DNA of 15,747 nt from Ga0074139 sp046336825 (GTDB lineage: Bacteria > Bdellovibrionota > Bdellovibrionia > Bdellovibrionales > Bdellovibrionaceae), in the NCBI GenBank assembly GCA_046336825.1, contig JBKDFX010000119.1, forward strand, positions 1-15,747. Reading direction: 5' to 3'. Within the stretch, counting starts at the first letter, position 1, and every line of letters begins with the position of its first letter. The position numbers were made by a program, and so were the translations under genes. Shown piece after piece: positions 1 to 7,393 of this stretch. Below the pieces are notes generated by a model. The model had not been told where the DNA came from, made no database searches, and saw nothing but the letters and a program-made list of their open reading frames with translations.

Positions 1-30
1 CTGCCTTTCCTCAATGGAATCAAGGAAATT

Positions 31-612
31 TTATCGCAATGATCTGTAGTTGATGAGCACTGTGAGTCTTTGCCAGTTTAAATCATGACCGCGACTGGCA
101 GAAACAAATTTTTGAAGCTGATTAGTTTTCGAAACCAAAAACTCGAGTCTTTCAGAATCTTGGTCTCGGCTGACAATAAATCGAGCAGGGGAGTTCATCA
201 CCTCTCGCCATTGAGCTTTTGTAAATAGCACGCCATCCACGAGGATGTTTTGTCGTTTGCTCCACTCATTATAAGCGGGAGATTCATGAACAAGTTCAAA
301 AACACTTTGCGAGGGTTGAATTTGCACGTTGCTAGGAGCAAGAGCGCGAAGACTATTTAAAACATTTTGTTGAATTTGATTGGGAATCGGAAGAGATTTT
401 TCACACAGAATTCTGTTGCTCACTTGACGGCAAGTGTAGCCGTTATTTTTCAGGTTTTGTGCTTCCTGTGAAGAAGCCACTCGGCGAAAATCTTTTATAG
501 AAATGATTTCCACTTGACCTGATTGCATCCAGGACCCTTGCAGATTGAGGGGTTGGGCATGGGCCAAGCTTGAAGCAAAAAAAGCGGTAAGAGTGAATAA
601 AATTGATTTCAT
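31..612 (-). CDS. Exported protein of unknown function
   Basis: I do not recognise this 193-residue protein. It opens with a clear Sec signal peptide: Lys2, a hydrophobic stretch at residues 4-17, and a probable signal peptidase I site after Ala-His-Ala at 17-19. The mature part should therefore lie in the periplasm or outside the cell. It has only two cysteines, C61 and C70, which could form a disulphide. No membrane segment follows the signal. The start is supported by AAGGAG four bases before the ATG. It is divergent from the serine protease gene at 732, with about 119 bp between the two starts. Shared regulation or function with the protease is possible, but nothing in the protein shows it. 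Confidence 0.75.
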   Translation of the reverse strand: MKSILFTLTAFFASSLAHAQPLNLQGSWMQSGQVEIISIKDFRRVASSQEAQNLKNNGYTCRQVSNRILCEKSLPIPNQIQQNVLNSLRALAPSNVQIQPSQSVFELVHESPAYNEWSKRQNILVDGVLFTKAQWREVMNSPARFIVSRDQDSERLEFLVSKTNQLQKFVSASRGHDLNWQRLTVLINYRSLR

Positions 613-731
613 TTTTTCTCCTTGATGTCACAGTTTTTGACACTTCTAAAACATCTACAAGAGCAAGCCTGAAAAGTAAGCTAGATGCAAAATCTTTCCA
701 TTTGCATTGAGCTGTCGTGTTAAGAAAAAGT
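613..731. promoter_or_regulatory. Divergent intergenic region between exported protein and protease genes
   Basis: This is the longest non-coding gap in the window, so it should carry the promoters of both flanking genes. A TTGACA hexamer at 637-642 reads rightward and would suit a -35 box, but no convincing -10 lies 16-18 bp further on. TGTCA (626-630) and TGACA (638-642) form a short interrupted inverted repeat that could be an operator, although arms of 5 bp occur often by chance. The region also contains the AAGGAG ribosome-binding site of the leftward gene at 617-622. Confidence 0.3.
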
Positions 732-1538
732 ATGAAAATATTTAGTCTATTAATAGTATTGATGGTTTTAAATGCATGCACGCCTCCTTCAGCCACTCAA
801 GACTTTGTTGATGCTGAGGGGCAAGATTCAATTACCTCAGGCAAAGCCGTGGCTAAAGACAATCCTCAGTTTAACTCGGTGGTCGGCATTCGTATGATTA
901 TACCGGGTGCTGATTTTTCAGGTATTTGCACCGGGACTTTGATTCAAGAAGATGTTGTTTTAACGGCAGCCCATTGTTTGAAGGACGAGGAAAAGGAATA
1001 CTCAGAAATCTTTGTTATATTTAATACTGACGTCCGGGGAGTTCCTAAGCAATTTGCTCGTCGTGCTGTGAGGGGTATCATCCACCACTCCTTTGTGGAC
1101 GGTCGAAACTCCAACAGTCATGATATTGCCCTGTTAAAATTCACAGGCGGTTTGCCTGCAGGTTATAAGCCCAGTCCCTTGATGAGACCCACGATGGAAC
1201 TCAGGCGAAATGATAAAATCACTGTGGCGGGTTATGGAATCAACTCGGTCATTAAAAATAAGGGTTCAGGAATACTCAGGTTTGCTGAAGTCAGAATAGC
1301 TGATCCCGATACAACACAGACTGAATTTCGAGTCAGTCAATGGTTACGGGGAGTCTGCATGGGGGACTCCGGTGGCCCAGCTTTCAAAACCATCAATGGA
1401 GTTCAGTATGTGGTGGGAGTGACCAACAAGACCTTCGAGATTGGCCCCTTCCACTGCATTATTTCTTCCTACTTTGTCCGTGTGGATCGATTTTACGATT
1501 GGATCCAGCATGGACTCAGATCATTGAAAACGAATTAG
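732..1538 (+). CDS. Lipoprotein serine protease, chymotrypsin fold (S1 family)
   Basis: A secreted endopeptidase, probably tethered to the outer membrane. With the ATG at 732 it is 268 residues: a hydrophobic signal at 3-12, then a lipobox Leu-Asn-Ala-Cys with the lipidated cysteine at C16. The S1 triad is complete: His81 in TAAHC, Asp131 in HDIALL and Ser213 in GDSGGP. Cysteine pairs C66/C82 and C209/C242 match the usual His-loop and Ser-loop disulphides. The residue six before the catalytic serine (chymotrypsin position 189) is Gly207, not Asp, so trypsin-like cleavage after Lys/Arg is unlikely; a chymotrypsin- or elastase-like preference is inferred. A GTG at 717 would add five residues but spoils the compact lipoprotein signal, so I prefer 732. 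The stop codon lies inside the 3' end of valS. Predatory bacteria carry many such proteases; a role in prey digestion is only inference. Confidence 0.9.
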   Translation: MKIFSLLIVLMVLNACTPPSATQDFVDAEGQDSITSGKAVAKDNPQFNSVVGIRMIIPGADFSGICTGTLIQEDVVLTAAHCLKDEEKEYSEIFVIFNTDVRGVPKQFARRAVRGIIHHSFVDGRNSNSHDIALLKFTGGLPAGYKPSPLMRPTMELRRNDKITVAGYGINSVIKNKGSGILRFAEVRIADPDTTQTEFRVSQWLRGVCMGDSGGPAFKTINGVQYVVGVTNKTFEIGPFHCIISSYFVRVDRFYDWIQHGLRSLKTN

Positions 1539-4199
1539 AGCTTCCTGCAATTGAACTAGCTGAGTTTTGGATTTTTCTAAAAGCTCACGGTCAGCAAGAA
1601 CAACTTCTTCTTCGGCATTCTTGACAAACTTTTCGTTGGACAATCGAGAGCTCAATCCTGCGATATCCTTGTTGAGTTTTTCAATGGTCTTTTGGATTCT
1701 TTTTATTTCTTCATTGAAATCTACTAAACCCTCTAAAGGAATGACCACTTTCACCAACATGTCCTTGTGCTGAACAGGGGCGACGGCACATTTAGCAAAG
1801 TTGCCTTCTGTACCCACATCCAAGTTTCCAATTCTGCCTAGGGCCATCAGAGTTGAACGATTAGCACCTAGAATTTTTTGAGTTTTATCGTCTTGGATCA
1901 CCAACTTTACTTTGAGTTGCTCGGCTGGTGAAATTCGATTTTCTCCACGAATATTGCGAATGGCCGTGATCACTTCTTTTAAGATTTCAACTTCATCAGC
2001 CGCTTCGCTGGAGCCGCAATCCAACAGAGCTGAGTCTTTTAAAACTGTTGGATATTCATCGACAACACAGGCCTGACCACGAATGGGTAATTTCTGATAG
2101 ATCTCTTCACTGATAAAAGGTGTGAAGGGATGTAATAATCTAACGATGCGATTCAGAACTTGCGCAAACACAAGCTGAGTCGCTTGACGTTCAGCTGAGG
2201 CTGGTCCCGTTAAGATGGGCTTTGAAAGTTCGATGTACCAATCACAGAATTGATGCCAAACAAAGTGATACAAGGCCTGAGCTGCATCACTGAATCGCTC
2301 TGCTTCAAGAGATTCCTCTACTTTTTTCTCAACATCTTTCAGGCAGGCCAGAATCCATTTATCATAAACATTCAAATCAGATTTCCGTGGTAAGGCTTTG
2401 ACGCCTTCAGCGGGAACTTTGAAGTCCTGTAAATGCGACAATCCAAAGCGAGCCGCATTCCAGATCTTGTTCATGAAGTTTCTGTAGCCTTCAAGCCGTT
2501 GTTCTGAAAATTTAAAATCTTTGCCACTGTAAAGATGAGCGAGAAAGGAAAATCGAAGAGCATCAGCTCCATGCTTTTCAATCATCTCAACAGGATCGAC
2601 GGAATTGCCCAGGGATTTGCTCATTTTTCGGCCCTGGCTGTCACGCACAAGACCATGAATGTAAACGGTTCGGAAAGGAATATCCCCCTTGAATTCCAAA
2701 CCCATTAAAATCATTCGAGCCACCCAGAAGAAAATAATATCATGGCCTGTCACTAGATAAGATGTGGGATAAAAAGTTTTTTGAGTTTCAGTGTCGTTAG
2801 GCCAACCCATGGTTGAAAAGGGCCACAAGGCAGAGCTGAACCAAGTGTCGAGCACGTCTTCGTCTTGTTGTATTTTTTCAGAACCGCAGGATTCGCATCT
2901 TTGTGGCACTGTTTCAGCGACTGTGACATGGGAACAGCTTTGGCAATGGTAAGCTGGAATTTGATGGCCCCACCAAAGCTGACGAGAAATACACCAGTCT
3001 TCAATGATATTCATCCAGTGCAAATAAACTTTTGTCCAAGATTCGGGCTCAAAGCGAATGGTGCCTGATTCCACGACTCGTCTTGCGGGAATGGCCATTT
3101 TTTCCATTTTTAAGAACCACTGCTCGCTCAAAAAGGGTTCAACGACTGCACCTGTTCTTGAACAATGTCCTACGGAATGGATATGAGGCTCTTCTTTGAT
3201 GAGAAGATTTTGATTTTTTAAGTCCTCAATGATTCTTTTGCGGGCTTCTTGAACTTTGAGGCCCTTGTAGGGACCTGCATTTTCATTAAGTAGACCATTT
3301 TTTTCGAGGATATTAATGAAATCTAGGTTGTGTGATTTTCCAATTTTATAATCGTTGAAGTCATGGGCAGGAGTAATTTTAACAACTCCCGAGCCAAACT
3401 CTTTATCCACATAAACATCAGCAATGACTTTGATAGGCCTGTTGATCAGAGGAAGTAAAACAGTTTTGCCAATTAATTTTTTGTAACGTTCGTCTTCAGG
3501 GTGAACACAAACAGCGGAGTCGCCAAGAAAAGTTTCAGGACGAGTGGTGGCCACTGTTAAAAAACCTGAGCCATCTTCCAGAGCATAATTAATATGAAAA
3601 AGTGTGCCTTTGATTTGTTGATGTTCAACTTCAAGATCTGAAATAGCAGATTCCAGGGGAGTGGACCAATTCACAAGACGTTTACCTCGGTAAATCCACC
3701 CTTTTTTATGAAGACTTACAAAAACTTTTTTAACGGATTGGGAAACTCCTTCATCTAGCGTGAAAGTAGCACGATCCCAGTCACAGGAATCTCCCAATTT
3801 TTTCATTTGAGAGTAAATGCGATTGCCGTATTGATTTTTCCAGTCCCAAACTTTTTCAACGAAAACATTTCGACCCAACTGATGACGAGTGAGGCCTTCT
3901 TTTTTTAACTCTTTTTCCACCACGCTTTGAGTGGCAATTCCGGCATGGTCAGTTCCAGGTAACCATAAAGTATTAAAACCACTCATGCGTTTCCAGCGAA
4001 TCAAAAGATCTTGAATGGTATGGTCAAGAGCGTGACCTAAATGTAAAAAACCCGTCACATTGGGTGGAGGAAGTAAAATGCTAAAAGGTGGTTTTGTTGA
4101 AAGGTCTTGGGATTTAAAATAGCCTCCAGCTTCCCACCAGGCGTAGGTTCGAGCTTCAACTTCTTGCGGATTGTATCGGTCAGACAGAGTGTTGTTCAT
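1521..4199 (-). CDS. valS: Valyl-tRNA synthetase
   Basis: Charges tRNA-Val with valine in the cytoplasm; a class I aminoacyl-tRNA synthetase of 892 residues, close to the usual bacterial length. The HIGH-type motif is HLGH at residues 53-56 and the KMSKS loop is at 525-529. The editing domain carries TTRPETFLGD around 218-227. A zinc-knuckle-like set of cysteines is at 419, 422, 435 and 438. The C-terminal ~65 residues form the charged coiled-coil arm typical of ValRS. I chose the ATG at 4199; a TTG two codons upstream (4205) is possible, and neither has a clear Shine-Dalgarno sequence. It is the last gene of a leftward unit, about 40 bp after the rhodanese-like gene. Its final 18 bases overlap the convergent protease gene, with no intrinsic terminator visible. 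Confidence 0.98.
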   Translation of the reverse strand: MNNTLSDRYNPQEVEARTYAWWEAGGYFKSQDLSTKPPFSILLPPPNVTGFLHLGHALDHTIQDLLIRWKRMSGFNTLWLPGTDHAGIATQSVVEKELKKEGLTRHQLGRNVFVEKVWDWKNQYGNRIYSQMKKLGDSCDWDRATFTLDEGVSQSVKKVFVSLHKKGWIYRGKRLVNWSTPLESAISDLEVEHQQIKGTLFHINYALEDGSGFLTVATTRPETFLGDSAVCVHPEDERYKKLIGKTVLLPLINRPIKVIADVYVDKEFGSGVVKITPAHDFNDYKIGKSHNLDFINILEKNGLLNENAGPYKGLKVQEARKRIIEDLKNQNLLIKEEPHIHSVGHCSRTGAVVEPFLSEQWFLKMEKMAIPARRVVESGTIRFEPESWTKVYLHWMNIIEDWCISRQLWWGHQIPAYHCQSCSHVTVAETVPQRCESCGSEKIQQDEDVLDTWFSSALWPFSTMGWPNDTETQKTFYPTSYLVTGHDIIFFWVARMILMGLEFKGDIPFRTVYIHGLVRDSQGRKMSKSLGNSVDPVEMIEKHGADALRFSFLAHLYSGKDFKFSEQRLEGYRNFMNKIWNAARFGLSHLQDFKVPAEGVKALPRKSDLNVYDKWILACLKDVEKKVEESLEAERFSDAAQALYHFVWHQFCDWYIELSKPILTGPASAERQATQLVFAQVLNRIVRLLHPFTPFISEEIYQKLPIRGQACVVDEYPTVLKDSALLDCGSSEAADEVEILKEVITAIRNIRGENRISPAEQLKVKLVIQDDKTQKILGANRSTLMALGRIGNLDVGTEGNFAKCAVAPVQHKDMLVKVVIPLEGLVDFNEEIKRIQKTIEKLNKDIAGLSSRLSNEKFVKNAEEEVVLADRELLEKSKTQLVQLQEALIRFQ

Positions 4200-4239
4200 A
4201 GACAATTAAGCTATCACGAGGCTTCACTTAACTCTCTTA

Positions 4240-4575
4240 TCAACGCAATGCATCCGCCATGAGTGAGCTCAGCCCACCTTCCACATAAAAAACATTGAGA
4301 TAGCCAGATTGTTCCAGTTCTTGAACGAGGGCTGGAGAATGAGATCCGTCTTCACACAGCACAAGCAGGGCCTCGTGCTTGGGGTGTTGCCTTGTGTTTA
4401 AATTGGGTAACACTTCGGTCGTGGTCGTCATGACTTCAACTTGAGTGAGATGCTGTTGGTAAAGACTTTGAGAGTAAATTTTCACAGGTTTTTGAGTCAG
4501 ATTGATCAACACAAAGGGGATACGATTTTTAATAAGATTATCAAATTGAAAAAAGCCAATGGAGTTTAAATTCAC
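4240..4575 (-). CDS. Small rhodanese-like domain protein
   Basis: A 111-residue single-domain protein of the rhodanese fold, presumably cytoplasmic. The C-terminal half shows the hallmark: a hydrophobic strand (ALLVLC, 69-74) ending in the active-site cysteine C74, the loop CEDGSHS, a helix, then GYLNVFYVEGG at 91-101, which matches the family's usual 'Gy.nV..l.GG' ending. The N-terminal half is poorly conserved. The start is a GTG at 4573-4575 that overlaps the transporter stop as GTGA, with GAAAGG six bases upstream; longer upstream starts would run well into the transporter gene and add residues foreign to the fold. The overlap implies translational coupling to the transporter. Substrate unknown: sulphur transfer, or a phosphatase-like or redox role, are all open. 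The six-residue loop after the cysteine fits a sulphurtransferase. Confidence 0.8.
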   Translation of the reverse strand: MNLNSIGFFQFDNLIKNRIPFVLINLTQKPVKIYSQSLYQQHLTQVEVMTTTTEVLPNLNTRQHPKHEALLVLCEDGSHSPALVQELEQSGYLNVFYVEGGLSSLMADALR

Positions 4576-5774
4576 TTTGAACCTTTCGCTGTTGAAGGAA
4601 GAGATTTTCGGTGGGCCCAGATCAACCACCAGGCTCCTAGACCAAGCCCTGTGGCAAAATAAAAAGGAACGCCAGGACTCATTCCATAGAGCCATCCCCC
4701 TAAGCCAGGACCAACAATTCGTCCGAGAGATGAAAGAGATTGGGTGACACCCAAAGTGGCTCCTTGTTCTTTTTCATTGGAAAGAAGGCTGATGGTTCCG
4801 TTGAGTGAGGGATTAGCATGGCCAATTCCAAGAGCAATCAATGTCATGGACACAGCTAATAAAGTTAAACTCATGGCTGGGGCTATCACTGCCATTCCTA
4901 AACAAAACACAGGAATAAAGATTAAAAGAACTTTCAATTCTCCCCATCGAGGCAAGAGTTTGCGTACTAAAAATCCCTGGGTAAAAACCATGACGATTCC
5001 GATGAAAGCAAATCCAAAGCTGGTCTCTTTAAGTGTCCACTGAAAACGATCGACCATAAAGTAAACCAACGTTGACTCCATACAGGCCATGGAAAATGTC
5101 AGAAGAAAAAAAGCCACCATGGGCGCTCGTAGCGAAGGATTTTTAAACTTTTCAAAGATGACTAAAAATTTACTTTTATTTTCTGTTTGTCGATTTTCTT
5201 TTTTCAAGGTCTCTGGAAATTTAAAGTAAGCAAAAATAAAAGTGAGTAAAAATAAAAAGGAAACAGAAAGGCCTACAAACCCTGTTTTAAAATGGGGAGC
5301 TGTGGAAAGTGTTTCAGCAAGGACGGATAGACCTCCTCCGATGGCAGGACCGATGACAAAACCTAAACCAAAAGCAGCGCCGATGAGTGCCATTCCCTTG
5401 GATCTATTTTGTGAATCCGTGGCATCCGCCATGGCCGCATTGGCTGTTGATAAACTGGCACCAAAGAAACCAGTGAGCGCTCTCAAAACAAATAATGAAG
5501 CCAAATCCCGCACCCAGAAAAAAGCGGCGTAAGTAAATATCTCAAGCCCCAGGCAAGTTAATAAAACTCGCCTTCGGCCCAGCCGATCGCTGAGTCGTCC
5601 CCAAAATGGGGCAAATAAAAATTGCATCAGAGAATAAGTGGCCATCAGAAGCCCGGCTTCAGTCGAGCTGGCTCCCAGATCTCGACCCATGTGGGGGACA
5701 AGTGGAATCATAACGCCGAATCCAAGTAAGTAGAGAAAGACTGTCAGAAAAAGGGTGATCTGCACTGATCGCAT
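4572..5774 (-). CDS. MFS transporter, drug:H+ antiporter-like
   Basis: A 400-residue inner-membrane transporter with about twelve hydrophobic helices, typical of the major facilitator superfamily. The signature cytoplasmic loop (motif A) is plain at residues 59-69: G-R-L-S-D-R-L-G-R-R-R, between helices 2 and 3. Transmembrane helix 1 is at about 5-25, so the first ATG is needed. The overall look is that of the TetA/DHA1 12-helix group, but the substrate cannot be read from sequence; efflux of a drug or metabolite is the family default. No Shine-Dalgarno precedes the ATG, and a TAAAAT hexamer ends seven bases before it, so the message may be leaderless. It heads a leftward unit with the rhodanese-like gene and valS, and its start is only 15 bp from the divergent barrel gene. 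Confidence 0.92.
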   Translation of the reverse strand: MRSVQITLFLTVFLYLLGFGVMIPLVPHMGRDLGASSTEAGLLMATYSLMQFLFAPFWGRLSDRLGRRRVLLTCLGLEIFTYAAFFWVRDLASLFVLRALTGFFGASLSTANAAMADATDSQNRSKGMALIGAAFGLGFVIGPAIGGGLSVLAETLSTAPHFKTGFVGLSVSFLFLLTFIFAYFKFPETLKKENRQTENKSKFLVIFEKFKNPSLRAPMVAFFLLTFSMACMESTLVYFMVDRFQWTLKETSFGFAFIGIVMVFTQGFLVRKLLPRWGELKVLLIFIPVFCLGMAVIAPAMSLTLLAVSMTLIALGIGHANPSLNGTISLLSNEKEQGATLGVTQSLSSLGRIVGPGLGGWLYGMSPGVPFYFATGLGLGAWWLIWAHRKSLPSTAKGSK

Positions 5775-5783
5775 TGCTATGAT
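5775..5783 (+). promoter_or_regulatory. Extended -10 promoter for the barrel-protein gene (possible leaderless start)
   Basis: TGCTATGAT at 5775-5783 matches the extended -10 pattern TGnTATAAT with one mismatch. Transcription would be expected to start six to eight bases after it, at about 5790, which is the A of the ATG of the barrel gene. No good -35 box is seen, as is usual for extended -10 promoters. There is no Shine-Dalgarno before the gene, which fits a leaderless transcript. All of the upstream DNA belongs to the divergent transporter gene or to the 15-bp gap. Confidence 0.4.
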
Positions 5784-5787
5784 TTTA
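5782..5787 (-). promoter_or_regulatory. Possible -10 box for the MFS-rhodanese-valS unit
   Basis: Read leftward this is TAAAAT, one mismatch from the -10 consensus. Seven bases separate it from the transporter ATG, so the predicted start of transcription falls on the ATG. It overlaps the rightward -10 by two bases, so polymerase could hardly occupy both at once. No convincing -35 is visible, so confidence is modest. Confidence 0.25.
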
Positions 5788-5789
5788 CT

Positions 5790-6941
5790 ATGAAATATAT
5801 GAGCATCATTTGTTTTTTCATCCTCGTCTTATTACAAGTCAGTGTTCAAGCCAAGATCTATGGTCCAAAACGTTACGATTATCGCGGTTTGGTAGGTTAT
5901 GTAAGCGGAGATCTTTATACAGCTAATGAAGGTTTCAATAATAACGGTGAGGCCGTCAAGCTCAACTCCAGTGGAAACTATATGCTGATCGACATCCCAG
6001 TGGGGCTTCGTTACGTTCTCAATAAGAACTGGGGTTTTGAGAGTGAAATAAAAGCTTCCTATGCAAAAAGTGATAGCAACACACCTTTAACGGGTGGTGA
6101 ACGAACCAACTCTGCCATCCATGAAGCCCGTATTGCCACGGATTTTTATATCCCCCTAGAAAATTTTGATCTTATTCCCGAGCTGGAATTTGTTTTTCCC
6201 TTTAACGATATTAACACCAATTCAGACGACGTGTTGTTGAATGAAGGGGCCACATCTTTAACAGGAAAGCTTCATTTACAAACAGAATTTGGAGCGATGG
6301 ATCTGTTTGGTTTTTTGGGTTACGAAGTTCGTGGTGATGGAAGATCTCATTTATTGCCTTGGTCCGCAGCCTTAGGAAGAGTGGCAGGTTCGTGGTTTTT
6401 TGGTGGAAGAGTTTTTGGTTTTCAAAGTTTAACCGAAGACAATGATACCAACCAAAGACTTTTAAGGCAGTCCTACATTGAAAGAGTCAATGGAGGAGCA
6501 GCCCGATTTTTCGGGGTCAATCCGAATTCCATATCAGCTGAGGCCCTTCTTTTTTGGCAGGTCAATCGTGCTTGGCAGATGCAACTTCGAGCGGGACTTG
6601 ATCTTGCTGGGGAAAACTACTCCAAAGGAATTTTTTCTGGACTCAGCTTGGTGATGGACTTTGGAACCATGCCCAGATCAGCTCGTCGTAAAGGTCCACC
6701 CAAAGATGAACCGCTCAAGCGAGCCCGCAGTGCAGAAATAGCTGTTGAGCCTGACAGTGTTGACTTCAAAGAAGACACACAAGCGACCGGTGATGAGCAA
6801 GAATATTTTGACCCACCCCCAACAGCTCCTCGCTATCAACCCAACAAAAAAAATGATTCAGCCCCCAGTGAACAACAGCTCCAACAGCAAATGAATGATG
6901 CTGAAATGAAAATTGAGCTCAAGAAAAAGAAAAAGAGATGA
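5790..6941 (+). CDS. Outer-membrane beta-barrel protein with charged C-terminal tail
   Basis: A 383-residue protein with a signal peptide (hydrophobic 5-17, probable cleavage after Val-Gln-Ala at 19-21). Residues ~30-292 are rich in short alternating hydrophobic/polar segments with aromatic ends, such as 'NYMLIDIPVGLRYVL', ending in 'FSGLSLVMDFG'. This is the look of an outer-membrane barrel of roughly ten or more strands; I cannot name the family. Unusually, the barrel is not at the C-terminus: about 90 hydrophilic residues follow, rich in Pro, Glu, Gln and Lys, ending in a run of lysines before a final Arg. That tail would sit in the periplasm and may bind anionic polymer or a partner. The stop overlaps the next gene as ATGA, so the two are probably translated together. 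A second in-frame ATG at 5799 is an alternative start. Confidence 0.75.
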   Translation: MKYMSIICFFILVLLQVSVQAKIYGPKRYDYRGLVGYVSGDLYTANEGFNNNGEAVKLNSSGNYMLIDIPVGLRYVLNKNWGFESEIKASYAKSDSNTPLTGGERTNSAIHEARIATDFYIPLENFDLIPELEFVFPFNDINTNSDDVLLNEGATSLTGKLHLQTEFGAMDLFGFLGYEVRGDGRSHLLPWSAALGRVAGSWFFGGRVFGFQSLTEDNDTNQRLLRQSYIERVNGGAARFFGVNPNSISAEALLFWQVNRAWQMQLRAGLDLAGENYSKGIFSGLSLVMDFGTMPRSARRKGPPKDEPLKRARSAEIAVEPDSVDFKEDTQATGDEQEYFDPPPTAPRYQPNKKNDSAPSEQQLQQQMNDAEMKIELKKKKKR

Positions 6942-7393
6942 TTGAAACACTAGTAACTTGGGTCGGAGTTGTTATCCTACTCAGGTGGCACTCTTTCAAA
7001 GAAAGACATCGTCAAATCAATCGCAAATTGCATGCTCTTGTTCATCCACTCAATCACTATCTCACTTTACTGGATCATGAGTTGCAAAATGCCAATCACC
7101 ATCCGGATCCCCTGCCATCTCAAGCAGTTCTGGATCATGTGACCGAATTCAGATCACTTCTCATTCGCCCAGATTCAAAAGATCTTAATTTTTGGGGTGA
7201 GCCCAAATGGGTTAAGCCACTCAACTCTGTTTTGCTCAGACTTGAAGAAAATTTAGAGTCTGCTCTTCAAGGGGAATGGGAAGAAAAAACTGAGATCATC
7301 CAATCTGACGTCAAAAACCTTCTTCTGGATTTACAAAATTATTCTCATCTGAAAAAACTGATAGAAAATCGGGTGGGTCTCGTTGAGCCTTGA
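6938..7393 (+). CDS. Small membrane-anchored helical protein, unknown function
   Basis: I do not recognise this 151-residue protein. Residues 3-15 form one short hydrophobic segment (weak membrane anchor or uncleaved signal), followed by basic residues at 16-30 and then amphipathic helix to the end, with conspicuous Trp-containing segments at 85-91 and 114. The positive charge just after the hydrophobic segment suggests that the soluble part is cytoplasmic. The short anchor plus helical bundle loosely recalls LemA-type topology, but I see no LemA motif. The ATG overlaps the barrel gene's stop (ATGA), and its own end overlaps the ceramidase-like gene by 11 bp. The position between two envelope genes points to a shared envelope role, which is inference. 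Confidence 0.7.
   Translation: MIETLVTWVGVVILLRWHSFKERHRQINRKLHALVHPLNHYLTLLDHELQNANHHPDPLPSQAVLDHVTEFRSLLIRPDSKDLNFWGEPKWVKPLNSVLLRLEENLESALQGEWEEKTEIIQSDVKNLLLDLQNYSHLKKLIENRVGLVEP

Noticed and set aside
6..32. TTTCCT/AGGAAA inverted repeat followed by TTTT at the left edge, terminator-like on the + strand.
   Set aside because: The stem has only six AT-rich pairs with an 11-base loop, and no rightward gene ends in the window. On the leftward strand, where a gene does end, no T-run follows the stem.
443..796. Leftward open frame of 117 codons spanning the divergent intergenic region.
   Set aside because: It overlaps both the signal peptide gene and the protease lipoprotein start, in another frame, and would remove the promoter space of both.
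2753..3068. Open frames on both strands inside valS, with scattered Cys and Trp.
   Set aside because: They fall in the zinc-knuckle and catalytic region of valS and have no ribosome sites or family resemblance.
4576..4695. A 40-residue N-terminal extension of the rhodanese-like gene from an upstream ATG.
   Set aside because: The stretch lies wholly inside the transporter gene and does not look like part of a rhodanese fold. The GTG at 4575 has its own ribosome site and a classic 4-bp coupled overlap.
5242..5532. Open frame of 96 codons opposite the MFS gene.
   Set aside because: It is antisense to strongly conserved transporter helices and low in complexity (Pro, Lys, Ala). It is best seen as a by-product of the codon use of the real gene.
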